A stretch of DNA of 64,000 nt from Demequina iriomotensis. GTDB lineage: Bacteria > Actinomycetota > Actinomycetes > Actinomycetales > Demequinaceae. Made by a program: the position numbers and the translations under genes. The stretch is taken from positions 124,001 through 188,000 of the forward strand of contig NZ_BBME01000010.1 in NCBI RefSeq assembly GCF_000971395.1, written 5' to 3'. The notes below the pieces were generated by a model, which saw only the letters and a list, made by a program, of their open reading frames with translations, did not search any database and was not told the origin of the DNA. Positions 52,902 through 62,716 of this stretch are shown one piece after another; position 1 is the first letter of the stretch; every line of letters begins with the position of its first letter.

Positions 52902-54254
52902 TCAGGCGAAGGTGAACCGGTAGAGGAAGGTCGCGAGCTGGCGGCGGATGACGTCCTGCTCCGGCCGGAACGTCCCGTCGGAGAACCCTGACGCGATTCC
53001 TGTGACGTCCATCCATGCCATCGCTCGGTAGCCGCCCGAGCGCGTGGTGAGATCCTTGTACGGCGACCGCGCCGGCACCGCGAAGTCCGGCCGCCCCGCG
53101 AAGCGGTACAGGAGCTTCGCGAGATTGCGGCGCGACACCTCCTCATCGGGCCGGAACGAGCCGTCCGGGAAGCCCGACGCCACGCCCGACCTGTAGAGCC
53201 ACACCATCGCCCGGTAGCCGCCGTCGCTCGGCTTGACGTCGGTGAACGGAGACTTCGCGGGCAGGTCGACGTCGGGCCGTCCCGCGTAGCGGTAGAGCAG
53301 CTTCGCGAGGTTGCCACGTGTCACGGACTCGCGCGGGCGGAACGTGCCGTCGGCGTAGCCGGACGCGATGCTCTGACCGCTCAGCCACGAGATCTCGACG
53401 AAGGCCTTCGAGGCGCCGCCCACGTCGGTGAAGTGCGCCGCCTCGTACCAGTCGCCGCCGACCGCCTCGGCGACCCTGATGAGCGTCGGCGGGATGTCGA
53501 ACGTCCCAAGCACCAGGGTCCCGGGCGGCGCCACCGCGCTGTTGCGCAACGCGTCGTCGTAGTTGCCGTACCAGTAGTCGTCGCCCTCGTAGCCCGTCCA
53601 CGCGGCCACGGTGCGCAGGTCTCGCGGAACGATCCTCAGCGCGTAGCGCTTGCCCGCCACCACCTCGTCGAGGACGGCAAGCCCTCCTGGACGCGTGCAG
53701 TCGACGGAGTCGGGCCACGCCTCGCTCTCCGGGTACCGCGTCTCGACCACGTCGCCGTCCACGTCACGGAACGGATAGCGGTACGCGGCCACGCAGACGA
53801 CCTCGCTGGTCCAGCGCGCCTTGCCCTTGACCGGCACCATGAGCGGCGTCGACGTGTCGAGTTCGACGTCCCACGCCCTGACGGTGCTCGGGGAGGATGA
53901 CGTCACCGCGATGCGCCCCGGGAACGCGACCTCGCCGAGTCCCAGGATCGAGCTCTCTGAGTAGCGTGCCCATTGGCGCGAACGCCCCGGGACGCCCTCG
54001 ATGAGGACCTTGTAGGCCCCTGCGGGCACGCCGTCGAAGCGGTACTCGCCGTCCTCGATGGGCGCGGTGGCGAGGTAGTCGCCCTGCCACGTGTAGAGCT
54101 CGGCCCAGCCGGCATCGACGTCGCCGCCGGCGACCTCGCCCACGATGGCGCGCGTGACCGCGCCCTCCGCCGCGCTGGGCAGCCCGATCAGCGCCAGCGT
54201 CATGGCGAGGAGCGCGGCGGTCGCGCGCAGCGGACGTCGGACGGCTACGGACAT
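52902..54254 (-). CDS. Secreted protein with three SLH domains
   Basis: A 450-residue exported protein: signal peptide (1-31), a CarboxypepD/SpaA-like beta domain (about 35-150, GEYRFDGVPAGAYKVLIEG), a middle beta region with four Cys, and three C-terminal S-layer homology domains, each with the pattern ASGF/YxDGTFRPxxxVxRxxLAKLLYR. SLH domains bind secondary cell-wall polymers, so it is probably wall-bound. The ATG at 54254 follows a poor ribosome-binding site. Confidence 0.9.
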   Translation of the reverse strand: MSVAVRRPLRATAALLAMTLALIGLPSAAEGAVTRAIVGEVAGGDVDAGWAELYTWQGDYLATAPIEDGEYRFDGVPAGAYKVLIEGVPGRSRQWARYSESSILGLGEVAFPGRIAVTSSSPSTVRAWDVELDTSTPLMVPVKGKARWTSEVVCVAAYRYPFRDVDGDVVETRYPESEAWPDSVDCTRPGGLAVLDEVVAGKRYALRIVPRDLRTVAAWTGYEGDDYWYGNYDDALRNSAVAPPGTLVLGTFDIPPTLIRVAEAVGGDWYEAAHFTDVGGASKAFVEISWLSGQSIASGYADGTFRPRESVTRGNLAKLLYRYAGRPDVDLPAKSPFTDVKPSDGGYRAMVWLYRSGVASGFPDGSFRPDEEVSRRNLAKLLYRFAGRPDFAVPARSPYKDLTTRSGGYRAMAWMDVTGIASGFSDGTFRPEQDVIRRQLATFLYRFTFA

Positions 54255-54456
54255 CGGTACCCCCTCGGCGCCGCCGCACGTCACGGCCGGCGCGCGGCGG
54301 GTCGGCCCGCCGCGTCTGGCCGATCACGCTACCAGGTGCCGATACCCCTGCCCGGCGACCCGAGGCGCTGCCCACGCAGGGCGTTCGTGACCGATCCGGA
54401 GGCATGGAGCCCGCGGGTGTCACGTTCCTCGACACCACGGTGCGCCGACGCACGAC

Positions 54457-54487
54457 GCCGCCCGCCGGGACCGTCCCGGCGGGCGGC
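54457..54487 (-). terminator. Terminator hairpin after the gene at 54499
   Basis: A perfect 14-bp stem (GCCGCCCGCCGGGA and its complement) with a 3-base loop, 12 bases after the stop codon. The rest of the 244-base gap to the SLH gene shows no reading frame and no clear promoter. Confidence 0.75.
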
Positions 54488-54498
54488 GCGAGGGACGG

Positions 54499-55179
54499 TC
54501 AGAACCCGCTGCCCGGTCGGGTGGCCCGCTCGAGCTCCACCGCGACGATGGTGAGCAGCACCGCGGCCGCGATGGTGCCGGGCAGGGTCGCCGCCGACAG
54601 CATGAAGGCCGCGCATGCCAGGAACGCGGCCACGGGCGCCCACCACCGAGCACGTCGGGCACGCACGAGCGCCCAGGTGGCGATCGGCAGCGCGAACGTC
54701 AGCCCGAGGATCGCGGGGGTCCGTAGCAGCGGGAGCGCCCAGGCCTGCTGGTCGACCAGGTCGAACACCTCGCCGATCGCCTCGGCGCCGTAGAGCTGGC
54801 CGATCGCCGACTGGATCCAGTCGACCATGAGCATGCCGGGCATCGTGGCAAGGCCGAACAGGGCGAGGACCGCGCCGATGTTCGCGAGCAACCGCCCGCG
54901 ACCCCGCACCGAGGCGGCGACGAGCAGCGCGGGCAGCACCCAGAGCGCGTACGCCCAGTGGAAGCTGAACGACTTGATCTGGAGCGCCTCCATGCCGGTG
55001 GTGTAGGCCTCGTACATGCCCATGCCGTCGACGCCGGGCGCCGGGTCGGCCACGGTGGCGACGATGCACAGCGCGCCCGCGGCGACCGGCATCGCGATCA
55101 GCGCCCAGCGGCGGAGGCGGACGGCGAGCGGCGGGGCCGCGGCATCGACCGCGGCGAGGGTGGGTGCGATGGTGGACAT
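54499..55179 (-). CDS. Multispanning membrane protein, unknown function
   Basis: A 226-residue protein with about six hydrophobic segments and no motif I recognise. The ATG at 55179 is preceded by GAAGGGAAG. It follows the two-component system by 118 bases, so it may be its target, but that is position-based inference only. Confidence 0.7.
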   Translation of the reverse strand: MSTIAPTLAAVDAAAPPLAVRLRRWALIAMPVAAGALCIVATVADPAPGVDGMGMYEAYTTGMEALQIKSFSFHWAYALWVLPALLVAASVRGRGRLLANIGAVLALFGLATMPGMLMVDWIQSAIGQLYGAEAIGEVFDLVDQQAWALPLLRTPAILGLTFALPIATWALVRARRARWWAPVAAFLACAAFMLSAATLPGTIAAAVLLTIVAVELERATRPGSGF

Positions 55180-55297
55180 GCTGGTACTTCCCTTCATCTG
55201 GAGCGGACGAGGACCAGCGTGGTCGCGACGGCCTCGCCGCGGATCGCCCGGTGGCCCGATCCTCGGGTCCGCCGTCCGCACGAGTCCGTGCTCCCTC

Positions 55298-55981
55298 CTA
55301 GGACGGAGAGGGGTTCTCGCCCGGCGCCACGACGCCGTGCTCGTACGCGTAGATGACCGCGTGCACCCGGTCCCGGAGGCCGAGCTTGGCCAGCAGGTTG
55401 GAGACGTGTGTCTTCACGGTGGCCTCCGACACATACAGCGCGCGGGCGATGACGGCGTTGGAGGACCCGCGCGCGATGAGCCCGAGCACCTCGAGCTCAC
55501 GCGCGGTGAGGCGCTCGAGGTCACGTCCCGGCGCGGGACGGCGCACGGCAGCGCGCGTGACGAACGCATCGATCACCCGCGCCGTCACCCGCGGTGCGAG
55601 GAGCGCCTCGCCTGCGGCCACGACGGCGATCGCGGCAGCCAGCTCCTCGGCCGGCGCGTCCTTGAGCATGAACCCCGATGCACCTGCCTCGAGGGCGGCG
55701 AACACGTACTCGTCCAAGTCGAAGGTGGTGAGCACCAGCACACGGGTGGGCAGCCTCGCCTCCACCACGCGGCGTGTCGCCTCGATGCCGTCGAGCACCG
55801 GCATGCGGATGTCCATGAGCGCCACATCGGGGCGCAGGCGGCTGATCTCGGCGACCGCCGCCTCGCCGTCGCCTGCCTCGCCCACGACCTCGATGCCCGG
55901 CTCGCCGTCGAGCAGCGACCGGAAACCCGCGCGCACCATCCCCTGGTCGTCCGCCACGACCACCCTCACCGCACCGCTCAC
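55298..55981 (-). CDS. NarL/LuxR family response regulator
   Basis: A 227-residue regulator: receiver domain with phosphoacceptor Asp in [10 protein letters not shown], conserved Thr in VLTTFD and Lys in FMLKDAP, then a LuxR-type HTH (LTAREVL-like region [33 protein letters not shown]). It overlaps the kinase gene by 4 bases, making a standard pair. Confidence 0.94.
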   Translation of the reverse strand: MSGAVRVVVADDQGMVRAGFRSLLDGEPGIEVVGEAGDGEAAVAEISRLRPDVALMDIRMPVLDGIEATRRVVEARLPTRVLVLTTFDLDEYVFAALEAGASGFMLKDAPAEELAAAIAVVAAGEALLAPRVTARVIDAFVTRAAVRRPAPGRDLERLTARELEVLGLIARGSSNAVIARALYVSEATVKTHVSNLLAKLGLRDRVHAVIYAYEHGVVAPGENPSPS

Positions 55982-57117
55982 CGCGTCACCTCCCTGGGGA
56001 ACCGTGCACGCACCACGAGCCCGGTCCCCTCACCGGGTCCGATGGCCAGCTCGCCGCCGTACAGCGCGACGCGCTCGCGCATGCCAACGAGACCGTGTCC
56101 GGAGGCCGGATCGCCCACGATGCCCACCCCGTCGTCGCACACCTCGAGCTCGACCGCGGACGGCGACCACCCGAGCCGCACGTCGATGGCGCTCGCGTGC
56201 GCATGGCGCGTGGCGTTGGTGATCGCCTCCTGCGCCACGCGGAACACCGCCAGGTCCATACCCGGCGAGAGCAGACCGGGATCGCCCTCCACGGCGAGCC
56301 GGACCCGCGTGCGAGGCGTGTCGAGACGCTCGACGAGCGTCGGGAGCTCGCTCAGGCCGGGCTGAGGCGCCAGATCCCCCTCGCCTCCGCCACGCAGCAC
56401 ACCCAGGAGCCGACGCATCTCGCCCATCGCCTCGCGCGTCACCGTCTCGGCCGCCGCGAGGTCGCGAGCCTCGTCCGCATGGTCCTCGCCCAGCCGGCGG
56501 CGCACCGCCTGCAGCTGGATGGTCACGACCGTGAGCGAATGCGCGACCACGTCGTGGAGCTCGCGGGCGATCCGGGCGCGCTCGTCCGCCACCGCCTCCG
56601 CCGCGAGCCGTCCCTGCTCGCGTTCCGCCCGCTCGGCGCGTGCGATGGCGCGTGCGGAGCTCTCGGCACGAGCGGCGGTCGCGACCCCCACCAGCCACGG
56701 CCCTCCGATGAAGGCGGTCGCCGCGGCCAGGTCCGAGACCTCGAAGCTCGGGCGCAGCGCCGACGCGCCGACGAACGGCACGAGGACGAGCGCCAATCCG
56801 AGGTAGCGGCGCAGCCCCTTGGTCTCGAAGCCGACGGTGTAGGAGACCAGCACCAGGGCGAGGACGGTGGAGAACCTGCCCGCGGGGTTGGTGACCTGAT
56901 CGGCCACCACCAGCACGAACGCGGTGGTGACAGGGGCGATGCGCCGCCACGCGAGACCGGCCAGAGCGAGCATCGCGACCGCGTGCTGCCACGGCTCGCG
57001 GTCGTCGTGCACTGTGAACGTCTCGGCCGCGGTGAGCGCGACGAACAGCCCGGCGATCGCGATGTCGAGCGTGGACGGCCGAGAGGCCCACCTACGCCCG
57101 CGTACCAGGGTGGACAC
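55978..57117 (-). CDS. NarL-type sensor histidine kinase (HisKA_3)
   Basis: A 379-residue kinase with four to five membrane helices in the first 140 residues, the HisKA_3 box [17 protein letters not shown] with the phosphorylated His, and an ATPase domain with CDDGVGI and [11 protein letters not shown]. There is no large sensory loop, so it probably senses within the membrane or through a partner, possibly the small membrane protein encoded just upstream. The GTG start overlaps that gene by 26 bases. Confidence 0.92.
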   Translation of the reverse strand: MSTLVRGRRWASRPSTLDIAIAGLFVALTAAETFTVHDDREPWQHAVAMLALAGLAWRRIAPVTTAFVLVVADQVTNPAGRFSTVLALVLVSYTVGFETKGLRRYLGLALVLVPFVGASALRPSFEVSDLAAATAFIGGPWLVGVATAARAESSARAIARAERAEREQGRLAAEAVADERARIARELHDVVAHSLTVVTIQLQAVRRRLGEDHADEARDLAAAETVTREAMGEMRRLLGVLRGGGEGDLAPQPGLSELPTLVERLDTPRTRVRLAVEGDPGLLSPGMDLAVFRVAQEAITNATRHAHASAIDVRLGWSPSAVELEVCDDGVGIVGDPASGHGLVGMRERVALYGGELAIGPGEGTGLVVRARFPREVTR

Positions 57118-57436
57118 GAGCGCGAGCGTACCTGACGCGGCCCGCGGCGCGCAGCAGCACCGACGCGGACACCAGCACGGTCGCCGCGCCCGCGCTCGCG
57201 AAGGCGCTCAGGCCGGCGAGCGCGAGACCCGCGGCGACGACGGGCACCCCCACGAACGCGGCGCGGCGCAACGCGAGCCCGCTCGTGCGCGACGGCTCGG
57301 AGGACCTCACGGAGGCGAGCCCGGCGCCGGGATCGGCTTCGGGCGGCCACGATCGCGCCATCGGCGGCATGCGGCGCGACTGATCGAGTCCCCGCCCCAG
57401 GAGGGCGGCGAGGGCGGGCGGAGCGGCTGCGGACAT
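57092..57436 (-). CDS. Small membrane protein upstream of the kinase
   Basis: A 114-residue protein with two hydrophobic segments near residues 58-78 and 80-96 and a proline-rich N-terminus. I do not recognise the family. A good ribosome-binding site (GAGGAGAG) precedes the ATG, and the 26-base overlap with the kinase gene suggests coupling. It may be a sensor partner, or a poorly conserved frame. Confidence 0.55.
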   Translation of the reverse strand: MSAAAPPALAALLGRGLDQSRRMPPMARSWPPEADPGAGLASVRSSEPSRTSGLALRRAAFVGVPVVAAGLALAGLSAFASAGAATVLVSASVLLRAAGRVRYARARVHPGTRA

Positions 57437-57580
57437 GGAGGCTCTCCTCTGCGGATGGCTGGCGAGCCTCCAGCGTGCGCGCAGATCCGTCCGAGGGGAT
57501 CGGGCCGGCGACCGAGTCCGTTCTGGGCCCCGAGGACCAGGAGCCGCTCATCCCCACGGACGAGCGAGAGGGCGCCTCGA

Positions 57581-58501
57581 TCAGAACATCACGGTCGCGA
57601 AGGTCCCCACCTCGCGCATGCCCACCGCCTCGTAGGCGCGGATCGCGACGGGGTTGAAGTCGTTGACGTAGAGGCTCACCGTGGGCGCGAGCTGTGCGCG
57701 GATCGCCTCGATCACGGCGCTCATGCCGGCACGCGCGAGCCCGCGCCCGCGCACCGACGGGTGGACCCATACTCCCTGGACCTGCGCCACTCCCCCTCCC
57801 AGCGCGCCCACCTCGGCCTTGAACACCACCTGCCGCCGGCCGTCGACGGTCCCCATCTGGACGTACGAGCGGCCCGCGCGCACCAGGTAGCGCAGACGCT
57901 CCTCGTAGCCCGCGCGACCGTGCCGCAACGGGTCGTAGCCGACCTCGCCGATGAACATGTGCACGCACGCCGGGAGCAGCACGTCGTAGTCGTCGAGCGT
58001 CGAGCGGCGGACCGCCTCGAGCGCCAGATCGCCGGCGTCGATGCCGGGCACGCGGACCGGATCGCCGGCGATCGCCATCGACACCTGACGCGCGCGCACC
58101 TCGCGCGCGGGACCCCACCAGGGCTCCACGCGGCCCCACAGGTCGAGCGTCACGCCCGCGGGCCCGACGAGCGCCGCCGGGCGCGTGAGACGCGCGATGG
58201 CGCCCGCCGCGACCTCCGCGCGCAGCGCATCGTCCTCCTCGGCGTCACCCTCGGGCAGCACCGCGCACAGGTTCGCGCCGTTCCACACGACGCCCACGAG
58301 CGACGAATGCAGGCCCGCGCGGCGGCGCACCCCCCACAGCGACCCCGGCATCACCCCGGACGCCTTGGCGATCTCCAGGTGCATGGCCGGCACCACGTGC
58401 GCGACCGGGTCCTGCATCGCGAGCGCGAGCGCGCCGTCGACGTCGCGTCGCTGCAGGGGCGCCAGCGAGTGCTGGGCGCGCCTGAGCAACGAGTCGGTCA
58501 T
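57581..58501 (-). CDS. GNAT family acetyltransferase with DUF4081 N-terminal domain
   Basis: A 306-residue protein with an N-terminal DUF4081-like half and a C-terminal GNAT domain ([20 protein letters not shown], then [19 protein letters not shown]). This is the conserved gene that follows ispG in actinobacteria (Rv2867c type). The substrate is unknown. The start overlaps the ispG stop by 4 bases (ATGA). Confidence 0.88.
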   Translation of the reverse strand: MTDSLLRRAQHSLAPLQRRDVDGALALAMQDPVAHVVPAMHLEIAKASGVMPGSLWGVRRRAGLHSSLVGVVWNGANLCAVLPEGDAEEDDALRAEVAAGAIARLTRPAALVGPAGVTLDLWGRVEPWWGPAREVRARQVSMAIAGDPVRVPGIDAGDLALEAVRRSTLDDYDVLLPACVHMFIGEVGYDPLRHGRAGYEERLRYLVRAGRSYVQMGTVDGRRQVVFKAEVGALGGGVAQVQGVWVHPSVRGRGLARAGMSAVIEAIRAQLAPTVSLYVNDFNPVAIRAYEAVGMREVGTFATVMF

Positions 58502-59652
58502 GACGCGGCGATCACCTCGGGCGACGCACCCTCGACGGGCTCCATGGTCTCGGCGATCTTCATCGCCTCCTCGATCAGGGTCTCCACGATGTCCTTCTCG
58601 GGCACGGTCTTGATGACCTCGCCCTTGACGAAGATCTGGCCCTTGCCGTTGCCGGACGCGACGCCGAGGTCCGCCTCGCGCGCCTCGCCCGGGCCGTTGA
58701 CCACGCAGCCCATGACGGCGACGCGCAGCGGCACCTCCATGCCCTCGAGCCCGGCGGTGACCTTCTCCGCGAGCTCGTAGACGTCCACCTGGGCGCGGCC
58801 GCACGAGGGGCACGAGACGATCTCGAGCTTGCGCGGGCGGAGGTTGAGCGCCTGCAGGATCTGGATGCCGACCTTGACCTCCTCGACGGGAGGGGCGGAG
58901 AGGGACACGCGGATGGTGTCGCCGATGCCCTGGCTCAGCAGCGCGCCGAAGGCCGTCGCGGACTTGATGGTGCCCTGGAACGCGGGGCCGGCCTCGGTGA
59001 CGCCGAGGTGGAGCGGCCAGTCGCCCCGCTCGCTCAGCATCTCGTAGGCGCGCACCATGACCACCGGGTCGTTGTGCTTGACCGAGATCTTGAAGTCGTG
59101 GAAGCCATGCTCCTCGAACAGGCTCGCCTCCCACACGGCGGACTCGACGAGCGCCTCGGGCGTGGGCTTGCCGTACTTCTCGAGCAGGCGCTTGTCGAGC
59201 GAGCCGGCGTTGACGCCGATGCGGATCGACGTGCCGTGGTCCTTGGCCGCCTGGGCGATCTCCTTGACCTGGTCGTCGAACTTCTTGATGTTGCCCGGGT
59301 TGACACGGACCGCGGCGCAGCCCGCCTCGATCGCGGCGAACACGTACTTCGGCTGGAAGTGGATGTCGGCGATGACCGGGATGTTCGACTTCCTGGCGAT
59401 CGCGTGCAGCGCGTCGGCGTCGTCCTGCGTCGGGCACGCGACGCGGACGATGTCGCAGCCGGCGGCGGTGAGCTCCGCGATCTGCTGAAGGGTCGAGTTC
59501 ACATCGTGGGTCTTGGTGGTGCACATCGACTGCACGCTGACCGGCGCATCGCCGCCCACGTACACGTCGCCCACCTTGATCTTGCGCGTCTTACGACGGG
59601 GGCTGAGCACAGGTGCGGGCATGGCGGGCATGCCGAGTCCGATGGCTGTCAC
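58498..59652 (-). CDS. ispG: 4-hydroxy-3-methylbut-2-enyl diphosphate synthase
   Basis: A 384-residue 4Fe-4S enzyme of the MEP isoprenoid pathway, two steps before IPP. Cluster cysteines are in CPSCGR and in [12 protein letters not shown]. The TIM-barrel part opens with [13 protein letters not shown]. Together with dxr in this window it makes part of the non-mevalonate route that also supplies DMAPP to MiaA. Confidence 0.97.
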   Translation of the reverse strand: MTAIGLGMPAMPAPVLSPRRKTRKIKVGDVYVGGDAPVSVQSMCTTKTHDVNSTLQQIAELTAAGCDIVRVACPTQDDADALHAIARKSNIPVIADIHFQPKYVFAAIEAGCAAVRVNPGNIKKFDDQVKEIAQAAKDHGTSIRIGVNAGSLDKRLLEKYGKPTPEALVESAVWEASLFEEHGFHDFKISVKHNDPVVMVRAYEMLSERGDWPLHLGVTEAGPAFQGTIKSATAFGALLSQGIGDTIRVSLSAPPVEEVKVGIQILQALNLRPRKLEIVSCPSCGRAQVDVYELAEKVTAGLEGMEVPLRVAVMGCVVNGPGEAREADLGVASGNGKGQIFVKGEVIKTVPEKDIVETLIEEAMKIAETMEPVEGASPEVIAAS

Positions 59653-59688
59653 GGTTCCAGTATCTCCCAGGGTCGGTTGCGGGCTTCG

Positions 59689-60996
59689 TCAGACCACGCT
59701 GACGGGCACGACGATGTCCGCGTAGATGAGGATCGCCCCCATGACGAGCAGCAGCGCGAACACCCCGTACGCGAGGGGCATCATGCGCGCGACGTCGACG
59801 GGCGCGGGGCGAGGCAGGCCGCGCAGTCGCGCCCACCCGTTCTTGATCCCCTGCCACACCGCCGAGGCGATGTGCCCGCCGTCGAGCGGGACCAGCGGGA
59901 TCATGTTGAAGGCGAAGAGGGCGATGTTGAGGCTGCCGAGGATCATGAGCATGTCGGCGACCTTGGCGCCGATGCCGTAGCCGTCCACGTCCGCGGCGCT
60001 GATCTCGCCCGCGACGCGGCCGACGCCGACCACGCTCATGAGCGAGTCCGTGGTGCGCTCCTGGACCCCGGCCGCCGCGAGCGCGACGTCGTAGACCTTG
60101 GACGGGAGGTGCATCACCGCGTCGGCGGTCGCGCCCAGCACGTAGCCGGTGTACTCGAGGCCGGTGCCGAGCTCGTGGACGGTGGGCACCTCGGGCGCGA
60201 TGCCCACGAACCCGACCTCGTGCGTCACGGGGTCGCCCGCATCGTCGAGCACCACCGCGCCGTCCTCGACCACGTAGCGCTCGGTGAGCGCCGGGGTGAC
60301 CGTCAGCTCGGTCGCCTCGCCGTCGCGCTCCACCGTGAGGGCGATGTCCTCGCCGGGACGCGCCGACACGTAGGACGTGAACTCGTCCCACGTGGCGACC
60401 GCGGTGCCGTCGACCGCGGTGATGACGTCGCCCGCCTCGAGGCCGGCCGCGGCCGCGGGCGCCTGCGGATCGCCCGCCTCGCACTCGACGCGGTCGACGG
60501 GCGTCACGCACTCGGAGACGTTCGTCACGGTGAGGGTCGGCTCGCCCGCGCTGCCCATGACGAACAGCACGCCGGTGAACAGCAGCACGCCCAGCACGAG
60601 GTTCACCGCGGGGCCGCCGAACATCACGATCGCCTTGCGCCACCACGTGAGGTGGTAGAACGCGCGGTGGTCCTCGCCCTCGGGGATCTCCTCGACCGAC
60701 GCCTCGCGCGTGTCGGCGATGAGCTGCGCGATGCGACCTGTGCCCTTGACGGGCTTGACCCTCTCCGCGGGCGGGATCATCCCGACCAGGCGGACGTAGC
60801 CCCCCAGCGGGATCGCCTTGATGCCGTACTCGGTCTCCTTGCCCTGGCGGGACCAGAGCTTGGGCCCGAAGCCCACGAAGTACTCGCTCACGCGCACGCC
60901 GAAGCGCTTGGCGGGCAGCATGTGCCCCAGCTCGTGCAGCGCCACCGACACGAGCAGCCCGACGACGAGCACCAGCCAGCCCACGACCTCAGCCAT
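59689..60996 (-). CDS. rseP: Site-2 protease RseP/Rip1
   Basis: A 435-residue intramembrane zinc metalloprotease. The first helix has the HExxH motif in LHELGHML, the last helices have IPLVPLDGGHI with the third ligand, and one PDZ domain lies between (about residues 150-240). In mycobacteria the orthologue Rip1 cuts anti-sigma factors. It lies 5 bases from dxr in the usual order dxr-rseP-ispG. Confidence 0.95.
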   Translation of the reverse strand: MAEVVGWLVLVVGLLVSVALHELGHMLPAKRFGVRVSEYFVGFGPKLWSRQGKETEYGIKAIPLGGYVRLVGMIPPAERVKPVKGTGRIAQLIADTREASVEEIPEGEDHRAFYHLTWWRKAIVMFGGPAVNLVLGVLLFTGVLFVMGSAGEPTLTVTNVSECVTPVDRVECEAGDPQAPAAAAGLEAGDVITAVDGTAVATWDEFTSYVSARPGEDIALTVERDGEATELTVTPALTERYVVEDGAVVLDDAGDPVTHEVGFVGIAPEVPTVHELGTGLEYTGYVLGATADAVMHLPSKVYDVALAAAGVQERTTDSLMSVVGVGRVAGEISAADVDGYGIGAKVADMLMILGSLNIALFAFNMIPLVPLDGGHIASAVWQGIKNGWARLRGLPRPAPVDVARMMPLAYGVFALLLVMGAILIYADIVVPVSVV

Positions 60997-61001
60997 ACCC
61001 A

Positions 61002-62156
61002 CTACTCTCCCACTCCCGCGACGGCCCGACGCGCGCTCGCGCGCGCCCATGCCTCCGCCTCGTCGACCGCCTCGAGCGTCACGCTCGCCGGGGCCTCGTA
61101 CGCCTCCACAACGCGCCGGACGGTGTCGACGATCCCGAGGAACGGGAGCGCGCCGTCGACGAAGGCCTGCACGCACTCCTCGTTCGCCGCGTTGAGCACG
61201 GCCGGATGGAGCGGCGACGCCGCCACGGCCGCACGCATGAGACGGATCGCGGGGAACGCGTCCTCGTCGAGCGGCTCGAACGTCCACGCCGTCGCGTGCG
61301 TCCAGTCGAGGCGGGGCGCGACGTCCGCGAGGCGCTCGGGCCAGCTGAGCCCGAGCGCGATCGGCAGCCGCATGTCGGGCGGCGAGGCCTGCGCGATGGT
61401 GGCGCCGTCGACGAACTCCACCATCGAATGGACGATCGACTGCGGATGCACCACCACGTCGATCCGGTCCATGGGGATGCCGAAGAGCAGGTGCGCCTCG
61501 GCGACCTCGAGCGCCTTGTTCACCATCGACGCGGAGTTGATGGTGACCACCGGGCCCATGTCCCAGTTGGGGTGGGCCAACGCGTCTGACGGCGTCACGT
61601 GCGCGAGCGACGCGCGCGAGCGGCCGCGGAAGGCGCCTCCGGAGGCGGTCACCACCAGGCGGCGCACCTCGCCGTGCGTGCCCGACCGCAGCGACTGCGC
61701 GAGCGCGGAGTGCTCGGAGTCGACCGGCACGATCTGGTCCTCGCGCTGCTTGGCGGCGAGCACCAGCGCGCCTCCCGCGACCAGGGACTCCTTGTTCGCC
61801 AGCGCGAGCGTGGACCCGGCCTCGAGGGCCGCGAGGGTGGGGCGGAGCCCCACCGAGCCCGTCATCCCGTTGAGCACCACGTCGGCGCCGATGCGCGCGG
61901 CGTCCACCACCGCATCGGCCCCTCCCCGCACCTCGATGCCGGGCAGCGCCTCGGCGATCTCGGCGACGGCGCTCTCGCGCGCGACGGCCACGAACCGGGG
62001 ACGATGCGCGCGCGCCTGGGCGATGATCGCACCCGGATCGGCGCCGCCGGCGGCGAGCGCGACCACGTCGAGGCGGTCGCCGTGACGCGCGACGACGTCG
62101 AGCGCCTGGGTCCCGATGGAACCGGTGGACCCGAGCAGGGAGACGGTGCGGGTCAT
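61002..62156 (-). CDS. dxr: 1-deoxy-D-xylulose 5-phosphate reductoisomerase
   Basis: A 384-residue NADPH enzyme, first committed step of the MEP pathway. Cofactor motif LLGSTGSIGTQAL at the N-terminus, metal and substrate residues in VDSEHSA and TASGGAFRG, and NKALEVAEAHLLF. The start overlaps the DivIVA-like gene by 4 bases (ATGA). Confidence 0.97.
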   Translation of the reverse strand: MTRTVSLLGSTGSIGTQALDVVARHGDRLDVVALAAGGADPGAIIAQARAHRPRFVAVARESAVAEIAEALPGIEVRGGADAVVDAARIGADVVLNGMTGSVGLRPTLAALEAGSTLALANKESLVAGGALVLAAKQREDQIVPVDSEHSALAQSLRSGTHGEVRRLVVTASGGAFRGRSRASLAHVTPSDALAHPNWDMGPVVTINSASMVNKALEVAEAHLLFGIPMDRIDVVVHPQSIVHSMVEFVDGATIAQASPPDMRLPIALGLSWPERLADVAPRLDWTHATAWTFEPLDEDAFPAIRLMRAAVAASPLHPAVLNAANEECVQAFVDGALPFLGIVDTVRRVVEAYEAPASVTLEAVDEAEAWARASARRAVAGVGE

Positions 62157-62716
62157 CCCTCGGTGACGCCGAGGAGGATGTCGACCATGCGCGCGAGGAA
62201 CGCGTCGACCGTGCCCTCGTCGTAGGCCCGCGAGCCGCGCGCCGAGCGGAACGTCGCGCCGCGGACCTCGTCGGCGGTGAGCGGTGCGCCGCGGTCGAAG
62301 AACGCGGTGACGCGCGCGAGCAGCGCGTCCACGTCCGCCGCGTGGTACCCCGTGCTCATGACCGACGGGTGGGCGAAGCGCTCGCCCGCGGGACGGCGCA
62401 GGCGCGGGTACAGCGTCTGCGCGCGCGAGGCGAGCTCCTGCATCCACGCGTCCTGACCGTTCGCGCGCACGAACGACTCGCGCTGACGCCCCACGAACGC
62501 CGTCTCGAGACGGTCGAGGGCGGCGTCCACGGCGGACGTGTCGTAGCCGCCGTGCTTGAGGTCGAATGCGGTGCGGCGCACGTCGAGCGGCTCGAGCGGA
62601 CGCTCGACCTCGCCCGGACGCTCGTAGGCCGCGCGTGCCTGGTCGAAGAAGTCCTCGACCTGGATGGTGTTGTAGCCGAGCTTGAGTGAGCCCACCTTGG
62701 GGAACAGGACAGTCAT
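62153..62716 (-). CDS. DivIVA-domain protein
   Basis: A 187-residue protein with three DivIVA N-terminal-like segments: LKLGYNTIQVEDFFDQA, LKHGGYDTSAVDAALDRL and STGYHAADVDALLARV. Such proteins lack the long coiled coil of true DivIVA/Wag31 and lie between rlmN and dxr in many Micrococcales. It might bind curved membrane or a cell-division partner; unproven. The ATG shares its A with the rlmN TGA (TGATG). Confidence 0.82.
   Translation of the reverse strand: MTVLFPKVGSLKLGYNTIQVEDFFDQARAAYERPGEVERPLEPLDVRRTAFDLKHGGYDTSAVDAALDRLETAFVGRQRESFVRANGQDAWMQELASRAQTLYPRLRRPAGERFAHPSVMSTGYHAADVDALLARVTAFFDRGAPLTADEVRGATFRSARGSRAYDEGTVDAFLARMVDILLGVTEG

Noticed and set aside
50037..52991. 984-residue plus-strand reading frame
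   Set aside because: It is antisense to proS and out of frame with the DUF4439 gene; no recognisable motif.
55298..57117. The two-component system as controller of the exporter operon at 33324
   Set aside because: The exporter promoter repeat is of OmpR style, while this regulator is NarL type and 22 kb away; no matching site was seen near its own operon.
59008..62085. 1025-residue plus-strand reading frame
   Set aside because: It is antisense to ispG, rseP and dxr, all of which have clear catalytic motifs. The composition is His/Asp/Arg-rich as expected of antisense frames at this GC.
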